A DNA stretch of 13,074 bases from DHVE2 group archaeon (GTDB lineage Archaea > Thermoplasmatota > Thermoplasmata > Thermoplasmatales > Aciduliprofundaceae): the NCBI GenBank assembly GCA_027014065.1, contig JALWEL010000077.1, forward strand, positions 1-13,074. The letters are read 5' to 3'. The notes beneath the pieces were generated by a model. It saw only the letters and a list, made by a program, of their open reading frames with translations, searched no databases and had not been told where the DNA came from. How positions within the stretch are numbered: the first letter of the stretch is position 1; every line of letters starts with the position of its first letter. Made by a program: the position numbers and the translations under genes. This document shows, one piece after another, positions 1 to 6,044 of this stretch.

Positions 1-455
1 AAGAGATAGAGAACGAGAGCGATGAGAATGAGCGGAATGTAGAATTTCACATCTTCGTACGAGATAAAAGAGAAAAAAATTTGGAGGAGAAAAATGAAAG
101 GAAGGGCGAAGAGCATGGCTAAAAGAGAGCCTACCGCCGAGAGATAAACGGCTTTGTAGCCTTCACCACGAAGAAGAAGACGATGCATGGGAAGCACCGA
201 GAGCGCGGTGTCTTCGGTTGGAGCGCCCAAAAACGTGGATGGGATAAAATCCAAGAAAGTGTGGGCAATCATCGCGCTTACAACTAAGGATGCGAGGTAA
301 ATGGGGTTAAACCCCGCGCCGTAGAGCAATAGAGCAAGTAAAGCGATGTTGTTCACATGTATCCCCGGGGTCAATCCGGTGAAAGTGCCCAGCGAAGTTC
401 CGATTAAAGCAAATAGAATAAACACCCCTATATCCACGGGTGATAATTTACCCAT
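1..455 (-). CDS. TctA-like archaeal membrane protein (COG1784 type), 3' end outside the window
   Basis: This is a reverse-strand reading frame of 151 complete codons that stays open to the left edge, so the C-terminal part is missing. It begins with ATG (455-453) and reads MGKLSPVDIGVFILFALIG. The glycine-rich motif TGLTPGIHVNNIA near residues 23-35 and the later FLGAPTEDTALSVLPMHR stretch are typical of the archaeal relatives of the TctA permease of tripartite tricarboxylate transporters. These are polytopic membrane proteins, usually about 400 residues, whose substrate is mostly unknown. The visible part is strongly hydrophobic, with several membrane segments. The upstream gene stops at 458, two bases before this start, so the two are almost certainly one transcript. 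Family membership rests on recalled motifs; transport function is inferred. Confidence 0.75.
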   Translation of the reverse strand, partial: MGKLSPVDIGVFILFALIGTSLGTFTGLTPGIHVNNIALLALLLYGAGFNPIYLASLVVSAMIAHTFLDFIPSTFLGAPTEDTALSVLPMHRLLLRGEGYKAVYLSAVGSLLAMLFALPFIFLLQIFFSFISYEDVKFYIPLILIALVLYL

Positions 456-457
456 AT

Positions 458-979
458 TTAAATCTGTTTTTCGCCGTTTATTTTTTCAATCCTCTCCCTC
501 AATTTTTTCCTCTTCTGGCGAGGCAAATTTGGAACCATTCCCAGTTCTTCCCATCCCCGGTCGGATAAGTAGAGAATTTTGTTCCCCTTCAATTTCAATT
601 CTTTTATTTCCGCGATTTTCACCTCTTTTCTATCTTTTTTTTTTCCTCGGTATTTCACATAAATTATTTTCTCCGGAGTGATTTTTATCCTGATCTCGTA
701 TGCTTTCTCATCGCATTTTATTCCCATGGCACCGTCCACATCGCCTGCCACGCATCCACTATAAGTTTCCCATATTTTGAAGAATAGCAGAATCTCGGAA
801 AATCCGTAAATCAAGAGCCACATGGCGATTGGAATCAAGGGAAAATCAAAATATACAAGCAGAAATAGAGAGAGGATGAGAGAAATAAGAAAAAGAACGA
901 TGAAGAAGAGCGCATCTCTAAATATATTGAACGATGGGCCGGCGAACTCCTCAACGGGGATTTTTTCATTCACGTTCAA
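458..979 (-). CDS. Small two-helix membrane protein with a cytosolic C-terminal domain, function unknown
   Basis: The 173-residue product has two hydrophobic segments, about residues 22-44 and 46-68, then a soluble lysine-rich region of about 100 residues that alternates short beta-like stretches (YEIRIKI, KIIYVKY, NKILYLS) and ends in a basic helix. The layout of two helices followed by a beta domain and an end helix resembles small bacterial PH-like membrane proteins, but I do not recognise a family with certainty. The frame can start at TTG (979) or at GTG (973). An A/T box at 995-1005 lies about 26 bases before the GTG, so a leaderless GTG start (171 residues) is at least as likely as TTG. 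It is the first gene of an operon with the TctA-like protein. Confidence 0.7.
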   Translation of the reverse strand: MNVNEKIPVEEFAGPSFNIFRDALFFIVLFLISLILSLFLLVYFDFPLIPIAMWLLIYGFSEILLFFKIWETYSGCVAGDVDGAMGIKCDEKAYEIRIKITPEKIIYVKYRGKKKDRKEVKIAEIKELKLKGNKILYLSDRGWEELGMVPNLPRQKRKKLRERIEKINGEKQI

Positions 980-994
980 GTTATTGCGGTGAAG

Positions 995-1005
995 TATTTT
1001 TAATT
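995..1005 (-). promoter_or_regulatory. TATA box for the minus-strand membrane operon
   Basis: Read on the minus strand the sequence is ATTAAAAATAC. It is centred about 26 bases before the GTG at 973 and about 20 before the TTG at 979, which favours a leaderless GTG start. It forms a divergent promoter pair with the ligase box. Confidence 0.45.
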
Positions 1006-1020
1006 TGGGGCAATGTTAAA

Positions 1021-1030
1021 AACTTAAATA
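1021..1030 (+). promoter_or_regulatory. TATA box of the DNA ligase gene
   Basis: AACTTAAATA is centred about 26 bases before the ATG at 1052. In archaea this places the transcript start at or next to the start codon, so the mRNA is probably leaderless. No Shine-Dalgarno sequence precedes the ATG, which agrees. Confidence 0.5.
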
Positions 1031-1051
1031 GAGGAAGCGGATATTTGAACC

Positions 1052-2824
1052 ATGCTTTATCGCGAGATTGCCGAGACTTACAAAAAAATTGAGGGGACCA
1101 CCAAGAGATTGGAGATGACAAATTACTTAGTTGAACTCCTGAAAAAAACGCCTGCGGAGGTCATAGATAAGGTGGCGTATCTCACCCAAGGAAAGCTATA
1201 CGCAGATTACGTGGGAATCGAGCTGGGGCTCGCGGAAAAACTAACAATAAAGGCGGTAACACAAGCAACAGGCATAGCGGAGAAGAGAGTTAACGAGATG
1301 CTCCGCAAGTTCGGAGATTTGGGGGCGGCGGTGGAAGAGGCGCTGAAAAACAAGAAGCAGATGCGTCTGTTTTCATTCGAGTCCGAAGAGCTTACGGTTG
1401 AGAAAGTTTATGAGAATTTCGAGAAAATCGCAAAATCGGAAGGTTCGGGGAGCCAAGAGCGGAAGATTAAACTCCTCGTGGAATTGTTGAACTTAGCAAC
1501 TCCCCTTGAAGCGAAATACATTGTCAGAACGGTTGAAGGCAAGCTCAGGCTGGGAATAGCGGACATGACAATATTGGACGCACTATCAATTGCGTTCGGA
1601 GAAAGCAAAGAAATGAGAAAAATAGTGGAGAGAGCGTACAACATCCACCCTGATTTGGGGTTCATAGCAAAAAAGCTGGCAGAGGAGGGAATCGATGGGG
1701 TAAAAAACATAAAAATTCAAATCGGAATTCCCATAAGGGCCATGCTGGCGGAGCGTCTGCCCTCGCTGGAAGAGATACTGGAAAAAATGGGAGGAAAAGC
1801 GGCGTTTGAGTACAAATACGACGGAATGCGCATTCAGGCCCATGTGGGGAAAAACGGGACTAAATTGTACTCACGAAGATTGGAGAACCTCACCTCGCAG
1901 TTCCCGGATGTGGTTTCCGCCATAAACGAGGCATTTCAGGGAGAGGATGGAATTTTCGACGGGGAAGCGGTACCCGTGGACGTGAACACCGGAGAATTGC
2001 TCCCATTCCAGATGGTCTCTCATAGGCGCGGGAGAAAATACGGAATCGAAAAGATGATTGAAGAGATTCCCGTGGTCCTATTTCTTTTCGATGTTTTATA
2101 CCTCAACGGCGAGGACATGACCACGAAGCCCTACGTAGAGAGAAGAAAGGCGCTGGAGAAGTGGATAAAAAGAACCCCGAGAGTTCAATTGGCGCATCGC
2201 ATTGTCTCCGAAGATATGGACGAGATAAAAAAATTCTTCAACAAGGCCATCGAGGACGGGTGCGAGGGGCTGGTGGCAAAGAATATCGGAGAAGAAAGCA
2301 TATACCGCGCAGGCGCGAGGGAATTTCTGTGGATCAAGTACAAGAGGGACTACAAGGTGGAGATGGCGGACACCACTGATCTCGTGGTTGTTGGCGCGTT
2401 TTCAGGCAAGGGCCGGAGAAAAGGAACTTACGGAGCATTATTGATGGCCGCATATAATCCAGAGAAGGATAGATTCGAGACGGTTTGCAAGCTGGGAAGC
2501 GGGTTCACAGATGAGCAGCTGGCCGCTCTTCCGAAAATGTTGGAAGAATACAAAATCGAAAAGAAACACCCGAGGGTGTGGAGCGAGTTGGAGGCGGATT
2601 ACTGGTTCGTTCCGAAGATTGTCATGGAAGTGGTTGGCGCGGAAATCACGCTGAGTCCAACGCACACATGCGCGAGGGACGTGATAGAGAAGGGCAGTGG
2701 CCTAGCGATACGATTCCCCAGATTCACTGGCAGATGGAGAGACGACAAAAGCCCGGAGGAAGCCACCACAACCGGCGAGCTGGTGGAAATGTACAGGAAC
2801 CAGATTAAAAAGGTGAAGGAGTGA
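1052..2824 (+). CDS. lig: ATP-dependent DNA ligase (archaeal Lig1 family)
   Basis: The 590-residue protein seals nicks in DNA using ATP, mainly joining Okazaki fragments and finishing repair. Length and domain order match archaeal Lig1: an N-terminal DNA-binding domain (about 1-220), the nucleotidyltransferase core and a C-terminal OB fold. The adenylated lysine is Lys255 in the motif KYDGMR (255-260). Motif III appears as IFDGEAV (about 301-307), and further core motifs as FLFDVLYLNG, CEGLVAKN and FLWIKYKRDY. The OB domain carries the motif-VI-like end region FPRFTGRWRDDKSPEEA. The start is fixed by a TATA box 26 bases upstream. Nothing looks truncated or missing, and the call is secure. Confidence 0.97.
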   Translation: MLYREIAETYKKIEGTTKRLEMTNYLVELLKKTPAEVIDKVAYLTQGKLYADYVGIELGLAEKLTIKAVTQATGIAEKRVNEMLRKFGDLGAAVEEALKNKKQMRLFSFESEELTVEKVYENFEKIAKSEGSGSQERKIKLLVELLNLATPLEAKYIVRTVEGKLRLGIADMTILDALSIAFGESKEMRKIVERAYNIHPDLGFIAKKLAEEGIDGVKNIKIQIGIPIRAMLAERLPSLEEILEKMGGKAAFEYKYDGMRIQAHVGKNGTKLYSRRLENLTSQFPDVVSAINEAFQGEDGIFDGEAVPVDVNTGELLPFQMVSHRRGRKYGIEKMIEEIPVVLFLFDVLYLNGEDMTTKPYVERRKALEKWIKRTPRVQLAHRIVSEDMDEIKKFFNKAIEDGCEGLVAKNIGEESIYRAGAREFLWIKYKRDYKVEMADTTDLVVVGAFSGKGRRKGTYGALLMAAYNPEKDRFETVCKLGSGFTDEQLAALPKMLEEYKIEKKHPRVWSELEADYWFVPKIVMEVVGAEITLSPTHTCARDVIEKGSGLAIRFPRFTGRWRDDKSPEEATTTGELVEMYRNQIKKVKE

Positions 2825-2841
2825 GAAAGGAGAATGGGATT

Positions 2842-3010
2842 ATGGAGAAAACATACACAATGGCACAGAGCCAGTTAAAATAACCAGCGAAAAGGTTAAA
2901 ATAGATGGGAGAAGAAATTAAAGATAATTGAGGAGATAGAAGATATGGATTTTCCAGTAGATAACTGGGGAAAAATGGAAGAGGAAATAATTAGGGGTGC
3001 GGTGGATTGA
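2842..3010 (+). pseudogene. Decayed antitoxin-like sequence upstream of the PIN gene
   Basis: The 182 bases between ligase and the PIN gene hold no intact gene but do hold coding-like pieces in different frames. One open stretch (2817-2925) reads TEPVKITSEKVKIDGR and has no start codon. Another (2900-3010) reads WEKKLKIIEEIEDMDFPV, then MEEEIIRGAVD, and stops at TGA 3008-3010, overlapping the TTG start of the PIN gene. The two pieces join if the frame shifts near 2905-2912. An acidic helical tail that overlaps a PIN toxin start is what a VapB-type antitoxin would look like. The only ATG in the last frame (2945) would give 21 residues. Antitoxin identity is inferred from position and composition, not from a recognised DNA-binding domain. 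Confidence 0.35.
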
Positions 3011-3432
3011 TATTCATAGACACGAGCATATTCATGTACGCCGCGGGAAAGGAACATCCAAATAAAGAGCCGTCTGTAAATCTTCTTAAGTTGATAGCAG
3101 TGAGGGAAGTGGGCGCAGTTATCAACGTGGAGGTGCTGCAGAAGATCTTTCACAGGTATACAATTATAAAGATGAAGGAGAAGGGAATTAATCTTGCAAA
3201 GAAAGTAATCACCATTGTGCTAAGGATTTATTCAATAGAGCTGAGTGATGCCATAAAGGCCATGGAAATACTGGAAAGATATACCGTGACTTCCAGAGAT
3301 GTCATTCACATAGCGTTTATGCTGAACAGAAATATCAAAGAAGTTTGCACCTATGATCAACAACACTTTTTTGGAGTAGAGGAGATAAACGCATACAAAC
3401 CTGAAAATTTGTTAAGGGCCTATGAGAAGTGA
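3007..3432 (+). CDS. PIN-domain ribonuclease, VapC-like toxin
   Basis: The 141-residue protein has the whole PIN metal-binding set: Asp5 in IDTSIFMY, Glu42 in NVEVLQ, Asp98 in TSRDVIHIA and Asp117 in CTYDQQHF. Such proteins are Mg/Mn-dependent ribonucleases; single-domain ones of this size are usually the toxin of a VapBC pair. The frame starts with TTG (3007), the first usable start after the stop of the antitoxin-like piece, which it overlaps as ATTGA; that arrangement suggests translational coupling. No TATA box or Shine-Dalgarno site stands out just upstream. The catalytic residues look intact although the likely antitoxin is broken, so the protein may be neutralised elsewhere, unexpressed, or not toxic. 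The exact substrate cannot be told. Confidence 0.8.
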   Translation: MIFIDTSIFMYAAGKEHPNKEPSVNLLKLIAVREVGAVINVEVLQKIFHRYTIIKMKEKGINLAKKVITIVLRIYSIELSDAIKAMEILERYTVTSRDVIHIAFMLNRNIKEVCTYDQQHFFGVEEINAYKPENLLRAYEK

Positions 3433-3451
3433 ACATTATCTATTTTGCTGC

Positions 3452-3700
3452 CGGATTGACGACGGGGATGGCACTCCAGATATCTATGATAACGAGGATG
3501 ATAACAACGGCATCCCCACCGCGATGGAACTTCAGAATCATCTTGACCCATTCAATCCGTATGAGGCGAATGGAAATATACACCACGATGGCATCACGGA
3601 CGGCGTTGAACTCAGATATTGGGAGGATAGGCTCAAGGAGATTCACAAAGACTGGAGCGATGAGCGGGTGCTCAACATGTCGGTTAATTACACACCTTAA
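3452..3700 (+). pseudogene. Fragment of a secreted protein with calcium-binding (TSP3/dockerin-like) Asp repeats
   Basis: The frame contains DDGDGTPDIYDNEDDNNG, then HLDPFNPYEANG and HHDGITDGVELRYWE. Runs of DxDGxxD and DPFNP are typical of calcium-binding linker repeats (thrombospondin type 3 or dockerin-like) in large archaeal surface proteins. An ATG at 3422 opens the same frame inside the end of the PIN gene, but its first ten residues do not fit the family and there is no signal peptide, so this reads as an internal piece cut from a much longer gene. The match begins abruptly at about 3452, twenty bases after the PIN stop codon. It ends at TAA 3698-3700. A short expressed 92-residue protein from 3422 cannot be excluded. 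Confidence 0.6.
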
Positions 3701-3753
3701 TCCACATGTAGATAGAGAGCTTATCACGGTTACCAAAGGATGAAAGCGTCAGG

Positions 3754-3807
3754 GTTTTAAATCCAGATAAATAAGCATCTCAGGGTCACATGAAAACTCG
3801 CTATAAT
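3754..3807 (+). promoter_or_regulatory. Possible TATA boxes for an RNA upstream of L10e
   Basis: Three A/T boxes lie here: TTTTAAAT (3754-3761), GATAAATAAG (3766-3775) and TATAAT (3802-3807). Archaeal spacing of about 26 bases from the last box would place a transcript start at about 3830, just before the first palindromic repeat. This is suggestive only, because such boxes are common in A/T-rich spacers. Confidence 0.25.
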
Positions 3808-3830
3808 ACCCCCATGATTGTTAGAGTGAA

Positions 3831-3855
3831 TAAGAACCCGCTGGAGGTTCTTAGA
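3831..3855 (+). repeat. Palindromic 25-base repeat, copy 1
   Basis: The 8-base arms TAAGAACC and GGTTCTTA enclose the loop CGCTGGA, followed by GA. The copy at 3921-3945 is identical. RNA from either copy would fold into a perfect 8-bp stem. Confidence 0.85.
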
Positions 3856-3920
3856 ACCCCTTTCTTTAAAAGAAAGGTGTTTCATCCCCAAAGAAACTTA
3901 TTATGGGTTGCTGGAGATGA

Positions 3921-3945
3921 TAAGAACCCGCTGGAGGTTCTTAGA
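3921..3945 (+). repeat. Palindromic 25-base repeat, copy 2
   Basis: This is identical to the copy at 3831-3855, with 65 unique bases between them. Both copies are preceded by a TGA-containing stretch. Copy 1 is followed by ACCCC and copy 2 by GGGG, so the flanks of the two copies could also pair with one another. Confidence 0.85.
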
Positions 3946-4022
3946 GGGGAAGTTGTAGAAACCCTGAAGGGGTGTCTACGGTTGCAGGAGGCTCTCGCGA
4001 GCTGGCGGTTCCCACTTCACAA

Positions 4023-4033
4023 AAATATAAATA
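4023..4033 (+). promoter_or_regulatory. TATA box and Shine-Dalgarno site of L10e
   Basis: AAATATAAATA predicts a transcript start near 4054. The short leader contains GGTGAG (4055-4060), five bases before the ATG at 4066, so L10e has a leader and a ribosome site, unlike most genes of this window. Confidence 0.6.
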
Positions 4034-4065
4034 CGTAATCCTAATGTCCATCTTGGTGAGTATCA

Positions 4066-4587
4066 ATGGTGCGTAAGCCAGGAAGAATGTATCGTAATGT
4101 CGATGGTCCCGCTTACACTCGTCGTGAATACATGGGAGGAGTTCCAAATCCAAAGATAGTGCATTTTGAGATGGGAAACGTTAAGGCAAAGAACGATTTT
4201 CCCGTTGAGTTGAGTTTAATGGTTGATGAATCGTGCCAAATTAGGCATAATGCCTTAGAGGCTGCGAGAATTATTGCAAATAAGCATCTTAACAAGGTTG
4301 GTACTGCCAACTATTTCCTGTGGATTCGCGTCTTCCCACATCAAGTTATCAGGGAGCATAAAATGGCCACTGGAGCGGGTGCTGACCGTATCTCTTCTGG
4401 TATGAGCAAAGCCTTCGGCAAGCCTGTGGGCACTGCGGCGAGAGTGAAGAGAGGTCAGATAATAATGTCCGCCCGCGTGAATCCAAACAACGTGGAAAAG
4501 GCCAAGGAGGCACTTAGAGAAGCTTCATACAAGCTGCCCACCTCTTGCAGAATTGTTATAACCAAGGGCAAGGAATTCGTTAAATAA
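4066..4587 (+). CDS. rpl10e: 50S ribosomal protein L10e (uL16)
   Basis: The 173-residue protein starts MVRKPGRMYRNVDGPAYTRR and contains VPNPKIVHFEMGN, the conserved opening of archaeal and eukaryotic L10e, the counterpart of bacterial L16. It sits in the large subunit near the tRNA acceptor ends and the GTPase-associated region and is essential. The later stretches FPHQVIREHKMATGAGADRIS and GMSKAFGKPVGTAARVKRGQ are also conserved, and the length is normal. It stands alone, after the hairpin-rich spacer and its own TATA box. Only seven bases separate its stop codon from that of the converging TrmB gene. The call is secure. Confidence 0.97.
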   Translation: MVRKPGRMYRNVDGPAYTRREYMGGVPNPKIVHFEMGNVKAKNDFPVELSLMVDESCQIRHNALEAARIIANKHLNKVGTANYFLWIRVFPHQVIREHKMATGAGADRISSGMSKAFGKPVGTAARVKRGQIIMSARVNPNNVEKAKEALREASYKLPTSCRIVITKGKEFVK

Positions 4588-4603
4588 TTTTTCCTCATTT
4601 TTC
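4586..4603 (+). terminator. T-rich terminator after L10e
   Basis: Two runs of five or more T (in AATTTTTCC and CATTTTTC) follow the L10e stop codon. T tracts act as terminators in archaea. The second run lies inside the last codons of the opposing TrmB gene, so the two transcripts overlap at their ends. Confidence 0.4.
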
Positions 4604-5302
4604 AATCATTATATTTATGAAATGAGTCAAATGTTGAGCCAGCGCAGGGTTATCTGTGTACCCGCACGCATTGAGCTCAGGAGATGCTAACAATGCACGC
4701 TTATTGTCGCTAACAATATCAGTTGCAATGAGTCCTTCTTTCCTGTGCGATTCCACTCCTTTTGGAATCTTCTGATTGGGATGGGTTATGACTATAACCT
4801 TCACTCCCCGATTTAAAGCCATTTCTATGTTCTTTATCAAATTCTTACGAATCTCTGAAAATATGGGTGTAGAGATTATAATCTCCTTCTCCGTGAGATC
4901 AATAATCTCGGCGATTTTCTTCATCACTCGCTCTTTTCCGTAGATTGTGTACACCAACTGGGGCTCGCCCTTCTCCATCAAAAACTCCTGTATGAATTCC
5001 AACTTGTCAAATAGCTCGTTCACCTCTTCCACAATCTTTTCTTTTATTTCTTTGAGCTCCATCGGCTTGTAAACCTTCGGGCGCCCTTCCATGGAGACTG
5101 CAAATCCCTTATCTTCGAGGGAATCTAAAACTTTGTAAGCGGAAGTTCTGGGAATCTTTGCGGTCTGGGCAACCACTTCAGCGGAGCCAACCCCCAAAAC
5201 AACTAAGGCTAAGAACGCACGCGCCTCGTACATGGATAACCCTAACTTTTGAAGAGAATCAACCAATTTTTTATACTCTTCAAAGGCATCTTCAACATCC
5301 AT
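4595..5302 (-). CDS. TrmB-family transcriptional regulator
   Basis: The 235-residue protein has an N-terminal winged helix-turn-helix (about residues 12-80: LGLSMYEARAFLALV, then AKIPRTSAYKVLDSLEDKGF) of the TrmB family. A helical linker (about 83-110) and a C-terminal domain (about 115-235) follow, with the strand motif EIIISTPIF and a GVKVIVITH strand that resemble the phospholipase-D-like half of TrmB proteins. TrmB members are sugar- or metabolite-responsive repressors or activators in archaea. The effector cannot be told here, and the longer sugar-binding C-terminus of the maltose regulators appears absent. A TATA box 25 bases upstream implies a leaderless mRNA. It shares a 73-base spacer with the divergent phosphoesterase gene and may control that gene and itself. 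Confidence 0.88.
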   Translation of the reverse strand: MDVEDAFEEYKKLVDSLQKLGLSMYEARAFLALVVLGVGSAEVVAQTAKIPRTSAYKVLDSLEDKGFAVSMEGRPKVYKPMELKEIKEKIVEEVNELFDKLEFIQEFLMEKGEPQLVYTIYGKERVMKKIAEIIDLTEKEIIISTPIFSEIRKNLIKNIEMALNRGVKVIVITHPNQKIPKGVESHRKEGLIATDIVSDNKRALLASPELNACGYTDNPALAQHLTHFINIMIEK

Positions 5303-5322
5303 GGTTAGATATTGAAATCACC

Positions 5323-5332
5323 TATTTTATTT
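5323..5332 (-). promoter_or_regulatory. TATA box of the TrmB gene
   Basis: Read on the minus strand this is AAATAAAATA, centred 25 bases before the ATG at 5302, consistent with a leaderless transcript. It lies 15 bases from the opposing box of the phosphoesterase gene, so one bound regulator could affect both. Confidence 0.5.
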
Positions 5333-5346
5333 CTTCCCTCAAAAAA

Positions 5347-5356
5347 TTTAATATAT
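5347..5356 (+). promoter_or_regulatory. TATA box of the phosphoesterase gene
   Basis: TTTAATATAT is centred about 25 bases before the ATG at 5376, which implies a leaderless transcript. Confidence 0.55.
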
Positions 5357-5375
5357 GGCGTGGAGATAAGCGACT

Positions 5376-5879
5376 ATGAAAGTTGCAGTTATCAGCGATT
5401 CTCACGACAACATGGAAGCGGTGGAGAAAGCCATTGAAATAATGAGAGAAAAAGGAATAAAAGTAGTTTTTCACTTAGGTGACATCATTTCTCCATTTGT
5501 GCTTAAAAAATTTTCCGGATTCGAATATTACGGGGTTTTCGGTAACAACGACGGCGAAAAACTACTTTTGAAGAAAATAGCGGAAGAGAGCGGAATGAAA
5601 ATAGACATTCAACCGCACATTCTGGAATTTCAAGGTAAGAAATTTCTGCTGTACCACGGCTCCGGCAGCGTGGAGAAAACTAAAAAAATAGTGGAGAACT
5701 TCGCAAACAGCGGTGAATATGACTTCGTTCTTTACGGGCATACACACATCGTGGACATTCGCAAGCTGGGGAAAACTCTGCTTCTCAATCCAGGCGAATC
5801 ATGCGGGTACCTCAGTGGAAAGAGGACTTTTGCAATTCTGGATATCGATGGCGGGGACGCGGAAATCATAGAATTCTGA
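5376..5879 (+). CDS. Metallophosphoesterase of the MJ0936/YfcE family
   Basis: The 167-residue single-domain calcineurin-like phosphoesterase shows the full metal-binding set: Asp8 and His10 in SDSHDN, Asp36 in HLGDIIS, Asn58 in FGNND, His94 in LYHGSG, and His122 and His124 in YGHTHI. The size and motif set match MJ0936 of Methanocaldococcus and bacterial YfcE, two-metal phosphodiesterases active on model substrates and with unclear natural ones. NPGESCGY near the C-terminus is also typical. It is preceded by its own TATA box and transcribed away from the TrmB regulator. A T run follows the stop codon. The family call is secure; the substrate is unknown. Confidence 0.93.
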   Translation: MKVAVISDSHDNMEAVEKAIEIMREKGIKVVFHLGDIISPFVLKKFSGFEYYGVFGNNDGEKLLLKKIAEESGMKIDIQPHILEFQGKKFLLYHGSGSVEKTKKIVENFANSGEYDFVLYGHTHIVDIRKLGKTLLLNPGESCGYLSGKRTFAILDIDGGDAEIIEF

Positions 5880-5884
5880 TTATC

Positions 5885-5896
5885 CCCTTTTTTTCT
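5885..5896 (+). terminator. T-run terminator after the phosphoesterase
   Basis: A C4 followed by a run of T (CCCCTTTTTTTC) begins a few bases after the stop codon at 5879. T tracts commonly end archaeal transcripts; no hairpin precedes it. Confidence 0.45.
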
Positions 5897-5942
5897 AAGA
5901 ATTCCTACGGAAAATGTTCCTTTTCAGATAACCGTGAGAAAA

Positions 5943-6036
5943 AGTTTTTAAAATTAAGAGGGATTATTATCAATCGTAATCAAATGTGAGAATTACCAAA
6001 TATATCATCACCTGCGGGCACAGGGTCTCCCAGGAG
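5943..6036 (+). promoter_or_regulatory. Archaellin promoter region and Shine-Dalgarno site
   Basis: Two candidate TATA boxes are seen: TTTTTAAAAT (5945-5954), preceded by purines (GAGAAAAAG) as expected of a BRE, and AAATATATC (5998-6006). They predict transcript starts near 5976 and 6028. CAGGAG (6031-6036) is a good ribosome site eight bases before the ATG at 6045. CCTG (6011-6014) could pair with CAGG (6031-6034) and mask that site in the longer transcript; this is speculative. Confidence 0.45.
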
Positions 6037-6044
6037 TATGAAGA

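Larger units (their letters stand above)
3831..4003 (+). ncRNA. Hairpin-rich spacer, possible structured non-coding RNA
   Basis: This stretch of the 365-base gap before L10e holds at least five successive hairpins. Two are the copies of the palindromic repeat. Between them lie an 8-bp hairpin (CCTTTCTT at 3859-3866 with AAGAAAGG at 3870-3877, 3-base loop) and GTTTC (3879-3883) with GAAAC (3893-3897). After the second copy come GTAGA (3955-3959) with TCTAC (3975-3979), extended by ACCC/GGGT across one mismatch, and GCTC-TCGC-GAGC (3991-4002). An 82-codon frame crosses the region but also runs over the L10e TATA box, so it is probably chance. I see no match to RNase P RNA, SRP RNA, tRNA or C/D-box signatures. 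Whether it is transcribed is unknown; the boundaries are those of the hairpins. Confidence 0.35.

Noticed and set aside
3422..3451. ATG at 3422 as a true start of the Asp-rich protein
   Set aside because: It lies inside the PIN gene end, its first ten residues are unlike the family and there is no signal peptide. The likelier reading is a fragment that opens by chance.
3831..3945. Two repeats with a spacer, as in a CRISPR array
   Set aside because: Only two copies exist, the 65-base spacer is too long for ordinary arrays, and no cas gene is in the window.
3790..4038. 82-codon open frame in the spacer before L10e, with KNPLEVLR occurring twice
   Set aside because: The repeated peptide is only the translation of the palindromic DNA repeat, and the frame runs through the L10e TATA box. 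Composition and hairpins fit non-coding DNA better.
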